Shown: positions 1 to 6,105 of the stretch, in pieces
How the letters are laid out: each line of letters begins with the position of its first letter
Numbering within the stretch: the stretch's first letter is position 1
Origin: Gemmatimonadota bacterium
GTDB taxonomy: Bacteria > Latescibacterota > UBA2968 > UBA8231
Assembly (NCBI GenBank): GCA_028875335.1
Contig: JAPPEF010000160.1
Location: 1 to 9,829, forward strand
Direction of reading: 5' to 3'
DNA length: 9,829 bases
Position numbers and translations under genes: made by a program
Notes under the pieces: generated by a model
What the model saw: the letters and a program-made list of their open reading frames with translations, nothing else
What the model was told of the DNA's origin: nothing
Database searches by the model: none

Positions 1-35
1 GGATGCTTCCTTTCTACAGGTTGCTCTAAAAATTG

Positions 36-1217
36 TTAGAAGCGGCCGTGATGCGATTCGGCTGGCGCTTGGTACTCCACCTTGAGGTGGGGCGTTTCGA
101 GCAGCTTGTGGCCCTCTACTTTGGAGGTCAGGCAGCTTTCGAGCGCGCCGCTGACGATTAGGGTGCGCTCGGCGGGAAAGGGTGCTTGGCCGGTCTCGAT
201 CATTTCCCAGATCTTGGCCACCAGACAGGCTGAGTACGTGACGTTGGGCGTTGGCGGCAAGAAAAATTGGGTCGAAATGGGATCGTCCTCGCCAGCTATC
301 TTGCAGGCGAAGCAGTAGTCGCGGATGGCGCCGTTGAGCATCAAGAGGGTCGTCTTGAGGCCGTCGTTGTGCTCGATGAAGTACGCGGCCGGCTCTTTGA
401 CGAGCCGAGGTAGCTCGCCGTTGCCGAGCAGGTCTTGGGTGCGGCCGTCCTCGTCGGTCTTGCCGCAAGGAGAGTCGCTGCGCGAGAGGGCGGAGTCGAG
501 CAATTCCAGCGAATAGCGGCCGTCTTCGCCAGCTTTCCATACGTCGTCTCCTTCGATCAATTGCACGGATTTGACGCCGGTCTCGCCGCCTGAGCGACGC
601 TCGATCATGCACTGCATGGCCTCTAGCGCGTGGTAATCCATGGGGTCGGAGCCGCCGACGCCGACCATCAGCGCCTCTTCGATCTGGCAACCCAAAGGCA
701 GCTCGACATCGGGCAGACGCCAAGTGACTGGCAGCGACGAACCGGCGAGGATCGGGAAGCCGAGCCGGTGGCCATCGTCGACCATTTCTCGCGCCTTGTC
801 AAAGCTGTAGGAGAGGTGCTTGTCGTTGTAGATGGGCGCGGTGCGGCCGTCTTCTCCAAAGACTTTGACGCATGCTTTGAAGAATTCGTAGCGCGGGTAT
901 AGAACCTGTCCTTTGTCGTTTTTAGGGTACTCGCCGTGTTCACCGATGATCAGCACTGCGTCGCAAGCTAGTTCGTCGCCGCCGCAGCGCAGGGCCTCGG
1001 CGATGGTGGGGTACACGGCGAAGCCGAATTCGCGCGCCCGGTCTTGGCTTTGGTCGCCTTCGGGCTGCTGATCGACGTAGAGCGAGACGATTTTGCAGTC
1101 GGGACGGTGCCAGCGGCCGCCGTAGGGATAGCCGACTACGAAGCGGTCGGCAAAGTGCTGAGCGTGAGAGAGGTAGCGATAGATGGTAGCGATGACGGCG
1201 ATGCGTTTGGTGGCCAT
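36..1217 (-). CDS. Divergent Gfo/Idh/MocA-like Rossmann protein, copy 1 of a tandem pair
   Basis: This 393-residue, probably cytosolic protein belongs to a family I know only as uncharacterised. There is no signal peptide or membrane segment. Its layout resembles Gfo/Idh/MocA NAD(P)-dependent oxidoreductases. It has a first beta strand (KRIAVIAT), a second region ending in VSLYVDQ, and a strand DAVLIIGEHG where the classical family has DAVLIATP. APIYNDKHLS (about 126-135) sits where the classical family has the catalytic-lysine EKP motif, and it is followed by LAGSSLPVTWR. The glycine-rich GxGxxG nucleotide loop is absent: ATIYRYLSHAQH occupies that place. It may therefore bind a different cofactor or none. 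The ATG at 1217 matches the paralogue's conserved N-terminus. A GGAG sits 12 nt upstream, somewhat far. It lies 48 bp downstream of its paralogue on the same strand, so the two are probably cotranscribed. The gene call is certain; the fold is inferred and the reaction unknown. Confidence 0.8.
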   Translation of the reverse strand: MATKRIAVIATIYRYLSHAQHFADRFVVGYPYGGRWHRPDCKIVSLYVDQQPEGDQSQDRAREFGFAVYPTIAEALRCGGDELACDAVLIIGEHGEYPKNDKGQVLYPRYEFFKACVKVFGEDGRTAPIYNDKHLSYSFDKAREMVDDGHRLGFPILAGSSLPVTWRLPDVELPLGCQIEEALMVGVGGSDPMDYHALEAMQCMIERRSGGETGVKSVQLIEGDDVWKAGEDGRYSLELLDSALSRSDSPCGKTDEDGRTQDLLGNGELPRLVKEPAAYFIEHNDGLKTTLLMLNGAIRDYCFACKIAGEDDPISTQFFLPPTPNVTYSACLVAKIWEMIETGQAPFPAERTLIVSGALESCLTSKVEGHKLLETPHLKVEYQAPAESHHGRF

Positions 1218-1265
1218 GGGCGACGAAAGCTCCGGGGAAAGTGGCGAGGGGTCCTTAAGAGAGAC

Positions 1266-2459
1266 TTAGGTTCTCCAGAAAGTGGATTCTTCAGTGGCTT
1301 GGTAGGCGATGTTTAGGTGGGGCGTCTCGACTTGGATCTGATCTTGCTGAAGGCTATCGACGCCGGCGATGACCAGACCCGAGGTGAGTAGGGTGCGTTC
1401 GACTGGATAGGTTGCTTTGCCGGTTAGGAACATCTGCTCGATGTTGTTGGTCAGCGGGCTGAAGAAGTTGGCCAGCGTGGTGCGAGCCGGGGGCATGGGC
1501 AAGTACATCTGAGTAGAGAACGGCTCGTCCCTTCCCGTGAGCCGAGCGGCGAAGTTAAAGTCTTGGACTAGCCCGTTCATCAGCATCATGGTCGAGAGGA
1601 GGCCGTCGGCGTGCTCGTACTGGTAGGCGACGGGGCTCTCGACTAGGTGCTTGAGTTCGTCGATGGTGGGGAAGGGGTTGTTGAACCCAGGTCTTGCCGG
1701 AGTGAGCGTGTGGCTGCGGCAGAGGCAGGCTTCAAAAAGCTCGCGCGACCACGCGCCCTCGGCGTGCGCCTGCCAGAAGGCATCGTCGCGGTAGGCCCGG
1801 AGCCATTTGACGCCGGTCTCGCCGCCCTTTCTGCGCTCGACCATGCACTGCAAGGTCTCCAAGCCGTGGAAGTCGTAGCTATCGACGCCGCCATAGCAGA
1901 CGCAGACTGCTTCTTCGACCTCGGCACCAAGGGGCATGTCGAGCGAAGGGGTGCGCCAGGTAACGGGCAGCGATGATCCGGCCATAAAGGCGAAATCGAG
2001 CTCTTGCGAGACATCGTACATCTCTTGGCACCAGTCCCAGTTCCAAGAAAGGTGCTTGTCGTTGAATATGGGCGCGCTCTTGCCGGTCGTGCGATAGACC
2101 GAGGCGATCTGTTTGAAAAGCTCGTAGCGCGGGTAGAGGTGTTGGCCCTTTTCATTGTGCTCGTAGGTGCCGTGCTCGGCGATGAGCAGGACGCCATCGA
2201 CGGCTAAATCTGCGCCGCCCAGCGTCAGGGCGTCGGCGACGGTGGGGTAGATCACCATGTGAGGGAAGCGGGTCGCCCGATCTTGGCTCAGATCGCCTTC
2301 GGGACGCTGATCTACGTACAGCGAGACCAGATCCATGGGCGGGCGGTGGTGTCGGCTGTTCCAGCCGTAGCCTTCGAGGAAGCGGTCGCAGATGTGCTGG
2401 GCGTGGGAGTACTTGCGGTACTCGGTGACGATACCGGCGATTTTGGGGCGGTCGGCCAT
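1266..2459 (-). CDS. Divergent Gfo/Idh/MocA-like Rossmann protein, copy 2 of a tandem pair
   Basis: A 397-residue paralogue of the downstream gene, roughly half identical by eye over the N-terminal 200 residues. Shared blocks are SHAQH, HRP, VSLYVDQ.PEGD.SQDRA, EHG.Y, LYPRYE.FK, NDKHLS, AGSSLPVTWR, ERR.GGETGVK and the C-terminal ETPHL..YQA..ES. NDKHLS probably corresponds to the lysine motif of Gfo/Idh/MocA enzymes. As in the partner, no GxGxxG is present; AGIVTEYRKYSHAQH takes its place. The frame stays open upstream to an ATG at 2564. I chose the ATG at 2459 (MADRPKIAG) because it lines up with the paralogue's start and has a GAGAG 9 nt upstream. It is the first gene of a two-gene unit and diverges from the BNR gene. 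The two copies have drifted enough that they may have different substrates, or may form a heteromer. That last point is inference. Confidence 0.8.
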   Translation of the reverse strand: MADRPKIAGIVTEYRKYSHAQHICDRFLEGYGWNSRHHRPPMDLVSLYVDQRPEGDLSQDRATRFPHMVIYPTVADALTLGGADLAVDGVLLIAEHGTYEHNEKGQHLYPRYELFKQIASVYRTTGKSAPIFNDKHLSWNWDWCQEMYDVSQELDFAFMAGSSLPVTWRTPSLDMPLGAEVEEAVCVCYGGVDSYDFHGLETLQCMVERRKGGETGVKWLRAYRDDAFWQAHAEGAWSRELFEACLCRSHTLTPARPGFNNPFPTIDELKHLVESPVAYQYEHADGLLSTMMLMNGLVQDFNFAARLTGRDEPFSTQMYLPMPPARTTLANFFSPLTNNIEQMFLTGKATYPVERTLLTSGLVIAGVDSLQQDQIQVETPHLNIAYQATEESTFWRT

Positions 2460-2604
2460 GATGTTGGTCTCTCGACAGGAGGCGGTATTAACGGATTTGG
2501 AGAGGGAAGGTAGGAGAAGGAAGTGGGGGGGGCAAGCCACCATCCGACGGCAACTCGGTCGCATCGTATATTGTCATGCACTCACCTAAAACCGAGAGGC
2601 AACC
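2460..2604. promoter_or_regulatory. Divergent intergenic region between the tandem pair and the BNR gene
   Basis: This 145-bp gap must hold the start signals of two divergent units. For the plus-strand BNR gene, a possible -10 TATATT (2567-2572) lies 17 bp after a poor -35 CCGACG (2544-2549). Its ribosome site GAGAGG (2594-2599) ends 5 nt before the ATG. On the minus side I see no convincing promoter; TAATAC (2490-2485) is the best -10-like string. The centre carries a purine-rich stretch with a 16-bp element repeated elsewhere in the window, followed by eight consecutive G (2525-2532). No clean operator palindrome was found. Confidence 0.35.
2505..2520 (-). repeat. 16-bp intergenic element, copy A
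   Basis: On the minus strand this reads CCTTCTCCTACCTTCC. An exact second copy lies at 4944-4959. Both copies are in intergenic DNA, in the same orientation and upstream of a minus-strand gene: this one is 45 nt before the ATG at 2459. It could be a regulator site, a UTR element or a genome-wide interspersed motif. It is also low-complexity polypyrimidine, so chance or simple-sequence drift remains possible. Confidence 0.45.
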
Positions 2605-3852
2605 ATGCAGACGATCACTGTATCGCGCAATGACGAAATCTACGAGGCGTTCGCCGATGTGGCCCAAGCGGCCGACGGCACCTTGGTATGCACGTACCGC
2701 GAGAGCATGGGACACAGTTCGCGCCCCTTTTCTCGCATAATCGTGCGCCGCAGCTTCGACCGCGGCCTGACTTGGAGCCCGCGCCAAGTGGTGGCGGAGC
2801 GCACTGAGGAGGAAACCGCCCAAGGGCTGGGACGGCTCAATTGTTCGCGCATCGCCGCCTGCCGCGACGGAACTTTGCTGCTCATCGTCGACTTGCTACT
2901 CAAGGATACTTTTGAAGAGTACCTAGAGCCGAGCATCTGCATGAACCTCCTGTTGCGCAGCCGCGACAATGGAGCCACGTGGGAGGGGCCGGAGGAGACC
3001 GGCATGACCGAGGGCATTGTCCCTTCCATCAAGGAACTGTCCAACGGCGATCTGATCGTCGGCCTCACCGAGCAGTGGCCCGGTCAGCGGGGGACCGAGG
3101 ATTTTGTCGAAGTGCAGACGTGCTATCTGTCCGCCGGCCGGGGCCAGACTTGGGAAGGCCCTTTCAAGGTGCCCGACCCCGAAGGTGCGCCCTGCACTGG
3201 GGGGCCTTGGCGTATGAACGAAGGGGATTTTGCCGAAATGGACGATGGCACTTTGGTGCTCTACATGCGCGAGGACGGCGAGGGCCTGAGCGGCTGGAAG
3301 AGCTTTTCCGGCGACGGCGGTCGGACGTGGTCAGCGCCGGTGCGCACGCACATGATGCGCTGTCTGGGCCGCCCTTCGGTGGGCCGCCTGCGCTCGGGGG
3401 AGGTGGCTATTACCTACCGGGTCGCCTGCGGCCTTTCGACTTCCTTGGGGCTCTACGTGGAGACTGCGGCGGAGGCTCTGCGCGGCTCGCCTGCCTGGGC
3501 GGGTGCTTCAGCCGACCCAGAGCAATCCGAGGGCGAAACCGAGGCCCGCTTTGCCTTTTTGGACAACGATCACGCCCTGTCGGCCGACAGCGGCTATTCG
3601 GGCTGGGTACAACTACCCGATGGGACGCTCTACGTAGTCAATTACATCACCGACGACGCGCCCCGTGCCCAGATTCGCGGCTATCTGGTAAACCGCGAGG
3701 ATTGGTATCTCTTTCCCGAGGGGGCGATCCGCGCCAACCATCCCTTGTCGAACAATCCCCACTACTACGACAAGGCCCAGCAAATGGCCCTTGAACAGCA
3801 GCGCTGGGTTGACGGCCAAGATTGGTCGCGCCGCGTGCCGACGCAGAAATAG
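2605..3852 (+). CDS. BNR/Asp-box sialidase-superfamily beta-propeller protein
   Basis: A 415-residue protein with the repeating Asp-boxes of the six-bladed sialidase propeller. These are SFDRGLTW (50-57), SRDNGATW (119-126), SAGRGQTW (176-183, with the Asp lost) and SGDGGRTW (235-242). Blade strands of the type ..DGTLV.. recur at about 23-29, 88-93, 147-152, 213-219 and 339-344. No signal peptide is visible, so it is probably cytoplasmic. In true GH33 sialidases the first blade has a YRIP motif whose Arg binds the carboxylate. Here the equivalent place reads YEAF, so sialic acid cleavage is doubtful. Many proteins of this superfamily in Latescibacterota- and Planctomycetota-like genomes are annotated only as exo-alpha-sialidase or neuraminidase by fold. 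The start is well supported by GAGAGG 5 nt upstream. It converges on the PHP gene with 3 bp between stop codons. Fold confidence is high; substrate unknown. Confidence 0.87.
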   Translation: MQTITVSRNDEIYEAFADVAQAADGTLVCTYRESMGHSSRPFSRIIVRRSFDRGLTWSPRQVVAERTEEETAQGLGRLNCSRIAACRDGTLLLIVDLLLKDTFEEYLEPSICMNLLLRSRDNGATWEGPEETGMTEGIVPSIKELSNGDLIVGLTEQWPGQRGTEDFVEVQTCYLSAGRGQTWEGPFKVPDPEGAPCTGGPWRMNEGDFAEMDDGTLVLYMREDGEGLSGWKSFSGDGGRTWSAPVRTHMMRCLGRPSVGRLRSGEVAITYRVACGLSTSLGLYVETAAEALRGSPAWAGASADPEQSEGETEARFAFLDNDHALSADSGYSGWVQLPDGTLYVVNYITDDAPRAQIRGYLVNREDWYLFPEGAIRANHPLSNNPHYYDKAQQMALEQQRWVDGQDWSRRVPTQK

Positions 3853-3855
3853 ACC

Positions 3856-4827
3856 TTATTCGGCCCGTTCGAGTGCGGTCAGATCAAACGGATTGGACCA
3901 CGCCTTTTGGCCGCGCTCGTCGACGATCTCGAAGCGCACCCAGCGGGCATTGGCTCTGAGCGCGAAGGTCGCGGTCTCGAAGAGGGCACCGTGCTGATGG
4001 TACTCGGTGCCGAAAGAGTCGGACACTCCGACGATGCGCTGCGCTGGCGAGCAGGACACCGTGGCTTCGGCCTGGGTGCGGTCGTCGCCTTCGCGGTCGG
4101 TGCGGCGGAGCTGGATGTCGTGGATTGCGGGGCCAGTGCTGCCGTACGATGCGCCCGCGACTAGGGCGGCGACGACCGCATCGGCGGTGCGCTCTTTGAC
4201 GCGGACCCAGGTCCAGCCTTGGTACGTGTCGCGCTGGTCGGCTTCGAGGGCGTGCGAATCGTCGTTGGCCAGCGCGGGGTAGAGGCGATTCTCTAAATCC
4301 ATCCAGTCGTCCCAATGCACGCTCGACTCGCCGCGTCCGGCGCAGCGGCAGGTGGTGTTGAAGACCTCAATGCCGGCGAATCCTGAAAGCGGTACCGCGT
4401 CGCGCAGGATATTGATCGAACTCCAATGGGGGTGGGCCAGCCAGACAGCACCGCCTTGGCGGCGGATCTCGTCGATGACGTGCTGGGGCGGCATCTTCTC
4501 CGCGTTTATGTCCTCGTGGAAATTGAGACAGACGAAGTGGTGCCGCTGGCCGCCGAAGGGATTGTCCGGATGCAGTTCGGCCCCTTGGATGAGCACGAAG
4601 TCGCTTGGGGCCTGCACGGTGTCGATAAAGGTAATTTTGTGGTGGTCGGATAGGCAGAGGAAGTCGTAGCCTTGGCCGACATAGCCGTCGAGCCGCTCTT
4701 GCGGCGCGGCCTTGCCGTCGGAATTGGTCGTGTGCGAGTGGAGATTGCCCTTGAGCCAAGTGTAGCCGTCGTCACTGCTGAGGGCAAATGGGTTGGTCAC
4801 TGTGCCCTTGGGTGCGTTGTTCGACAT
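3856..4827 (-). CDS. PHP-domain metal-dependent phosphoesterase
   Basis: A 323-residue PHP (polymerase and histidinol phosphatase) fold protein. Visible metal ligands are HSH (H30, H32), SDHH (D61, H62, H63), the Glu of GAELHPDN (E84), AHPHW (H132, H134) and NDDSH (D189, D190, H192). This set is typical of the small, stand-alone TrpH-like PHP hydrolases, which cleave phosphomonoesters or nucleotides with two or three metal ions. Family members act on 3',5'-nucleoside bisphosphates, histidinol phosphate and related compounds; the substrate here cannot be told. The C-terminal 90 residues after the metal site (from about 233) form an extra beta-rich region that small PHP enzymes need not have. 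No signal peptide. The ATG at 4827 has AAAGGA just upstream. The gene probably has its own promoter and converges on the BNR gene with 3 bp between stops, so convergent transcripts may interfere with each other. Confidence 0.88.
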   Translation of the reverse strand: MSNNAPKGTVTNPFALSSDDGYTWLKGNLHSHTTNSDGKAAPQERLDGYVGQGYDFLCLSDHHKITFIDTVQAPSDFVLIQGAELHPDNPFGGQRHHFVCLNFHEDINAEKMPPQHVIDEIRRQGGAVWLAHPHWSSINILRDAVPLSGFAGIEVFNTTCRCAGRGESSVHWDDWMDLENRLYPALANDDSHALEADQRDTYQGWTWVRVKERTADAVVAALVAGASYGSTGPAIHDIQLRRTDREGDDRTQAEATVSCSPAQRIVGVSDSFGTEYHQHGALFETATFALRANARWVRFEIVDERGQKAWSNPFDLTALERAE

Positions 4828-4846
4828 TTTGGTCCTTTCTCTGGGT

Positions 4847-4854
4847 GGGGGGGG
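4847..4854 (-). repeat. C8 homopolymer in the PHP gene leader
   Basis: Eight consecutive C on the minus strand, 19 nt upstream of the PHP start codon and just before its ribosome site. A similar C8 run (2532-2525) lies upstream of the 1266-2459 gene. Tracts of this length are modestly slippage-prone and also prone to sequencing or assembly error. Confidence 0.5.
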
Positions 4855-4885
4855 TTTAGCGTGAACTGCCGACCTTGAACAGCAT

Positions 4886-4914
4886 AGTATAGAGCGGCCC
4901 TCTCAAGGGAGCAA
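4886..4914 (-). promoter_or_regulatory. Predicted sigma-70-type promoter for the PHP gene
   Basis: On the minus strand, TTGCTC (4914-4909) and TATACT (4891-4886) are separated by exactly 17 bp. The -10 matches consensus at 5 of 6 positions; the -35 keeps only TTG. Transcription would start near 4879 and give a leader of about 50 nt that includes the C8 run and the AAAGGA ribosome site. Predicted from consensus only. Confidence 0.4.
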
Positions 4915-4943
4915 TGGGGCTTATGCGTTGGCAGCGTTAGAGT

Positions 4944-4959
4944 GGAAGGTAGGAGAAGG
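4944..4959 (-). repeat. 16-bp intergenic element, copy B
   Basis: Exact copy of the element at 2505-2520, reading CCTTCTCCTACCTTCC on the minus strand. It lies 116 nt before the PHP start codon and 30 bp upstream of the predicted -35. That position would suit an upstream regulator site. It could equally belong to the 3' end of the sulfotransferase transcript. Confidence 0.45.
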
Positions 4960-4989
4960 GAATGTGTGGGAATGGTGCGCCGACGCGTC

Positions 4990-6105
4990 TCAGCCGCTGG
5001 CGTCCGGCGGCTGATAATTCCAAGCGTCCACTGCAAAACGCCATTTCTGATTGACGCGCTCGATAATTGAACTATCGAGTTGGTGGCGGTTCTTGCGATA
5101 GCCGGATAGGGTCTGCAAGTAGTCCTCTATAGGCTTTTTTGCGCGATCCCAATCCGGTAAGGCCAGTTCTGTGTAGAGGCGCTCAAGTTCTGATATGGGA
5201 TCCTGTTCTAGCGCTTCAAAACGCACTTCAGCGAAATTTTCCTTTGGCAGTAACGCCCTATCCTGCATGTATTGTTGCATCATCAGTACATAGTTGCGCT
5301 CAAAGAGATTTTCCATCTCTTCCCAAGCAAAAGTATCGAGCTGATAGGAGGGCAGAAGGGCGCGATACATGCGCATTATGGATGGATATACAACGTATGG
5401 ATTGCGCATAATGTGAATAAACTTTGCCTTGGGAAAGAGGCGCAACAGGTGGGGAATCCGGGCGAGATTGATTGGATTCTTCAACACAATACGCCGGCCA
5501 TTGGCATGCAGTGTGGCTTTGCACACCGTATCCAAGCAGACGCGATCCCACGCGGCGAGTTCCTCATCTGTCAGCCCGCGCATCATTACGTATTTCTCAA
5601 AGTACGCTTTGGTCTGCTTGGGAAATGACAGATGGTGCAAATAGGACAAATGGGTTGTGTTGGCAAAGGCAATCTCCTCTTCCTGTGGCAGGTCGAGGGA
5701 GACCGCTACATTGTCCATAGGCCGTTTCGACGGCACATTCTTCGCTAGCAGACGCTTTAGCCAGCCGCGCCCAATGAGGGAAAATGTCGGCGCAAGTGCC
5801 TGAAATGTCGTGACCGACCCGTGATTGGGGTCGTGCGCGAGCAAATTGTGCAAATGCGTTGTGCCCGAGCGCCCGTAGCCCAAAATGATCAACGGCGGCT
5901 TGTCAATCGGCGTTTTTGCCACGCGGTGCCCGTAGCACACGCGCTCGACTAGACGCAGGGGAGTTGTCAGCGCACTGACCATCAGAATGATCGCCATTTT
6001 CCCCCAGTACGGACGCGATACGCCCCTGTTTTCGCTGAGCAGGCGCACCCACGTGCCGAGTGGGGCCGTGGAGAACATATGCTGCAGAGAAGTACGTTGT
6101 TTCAA
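4990..6105 (-). CDS. PAPS-dependent sulfotransferase (Sulfotransfer_3-like)
   Basis: Predicted to move a sulfo group from PAPS to a hydroxyl of a lipid, sugar or small molecule. The 371-residue product has the 5'-phosphosulfate loop GYGRSGTTHLHNLL (76-89). It has LKNP (208-211) after a typical helix, and the 3'-phosphate site RNPYVVYPS (234-242). The loop preceding LPQEEEIAF and the C-terminal YRKNRH (336-341) also fit this bacterial family. An N-terminal hydrophobic stretch (38-50) may give membrane contact. The frame is open far upstream, but a start there would overlap the acyltransferase by over 170 nt. I prefer the TTG at 6105, which overlaps the acyltransferase stop as TTGA and has GGAGG 5 nt before it. 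The ATG at 6078 is the alternative (362 residues) but lacks a ribosome site. It is the last gene of the operon and translationally coupled to the acyltransferase. Confidence 0.88.
   Translation of the reverse strand: MKQRTSLQHMFSTAPLGTWVRLLSENRGVSRPYWGKMAIILMVSALTTPLRLVERVCYGHRVAKTPIDKPPLIILGYGRSGTTHLHNLLAHDPNHGSVTTFQALAPTFSLIGRGWLKRLLAKNVPSKRPMDNVAVSLDLPQEEEIAFANTTHLSYLHHLSFPKQTKAYFEKYVMMRGLTDEELAAWDRVCLDTVCKATLHANGRRIVLKNPINLARIPHLLRLFPKAKFIHIMRNPYVVYPSIMRMYRALLPSYQLDTFAWEEMENLFERNYVLMMQQYMQDRALLPKENFAEVRFEALEQDPISELERLYTELALPDWDRAKKPIEDYLQTLSGYRKNRHQLDSSIIERVNQKWRFAVDAWNYQPPDASG

Larger units (their letters stand above)
4828..4989 (-). other. Intergenic region between PHP gene and sulfotransferase gene
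   Basis: The 162-bp spacer separates the two minus-strand transcription units. Read on the minus strand it holds, in order, the end of the sulfotransferase unit, the second copy of the 16-bp repeat, a likely promoter, a run of eight C (4854-4847) and the PHP ribosome site. I find no strong hairpin followed by a T-run after the sulfotransferase stop, so read-through into the PHP gene is possible. Confidence 0.5.

Noticed and set aside
1643..2197. Minus-strand frame of 184 codons inside the second tandem paralogue
   Set aside because: Ser/Arg/Pro/Thr-rich shadow of the conserved gene in a shifted frame.
2544..2561. Weak palindrome CCGACGGCAACTCGGTCG considered as an operator
   Set aside because: The arms match over only about four bases, too little to separate from chance in GC-rich DNA.
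2460..2564. N-terminal extension of the second paralogue to an ATG at 2564
   Set aside because: The extra 35 residues have no match in the paralogue and would cover the divergent promoter region; the ATG at 2459 has a better ribosome site.
2979..3794. Open plus-strand frame of 271 codons inside the BNR gene
   Set aside because: It lies wholly inside the well-supported BNR gene in another frame, is rich in Arg/Gly as expected of GC-rich shadow frames, and has no recognisable domain.
3884..4315. Minus-strand frame of 143 codons inside the PHP gene
   Set aside because: Arg/Pro-rich shifted-frame shadow; the PHP frame has all metal-ligand motifs.
4897..4911. Short inverted repeat CCCT-CTCA-AGGG considered as a terminator
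   Set aside because: The stem is only about 4 bp, has no following T-run, and lies within the predicted PHP promoter.
4993..5012. GC-rich hairpin at the end of the sulfotransferase gene considered as a terminator
   Set aside because: It is inside the coding sequence, has a short stem and no T-run after it.
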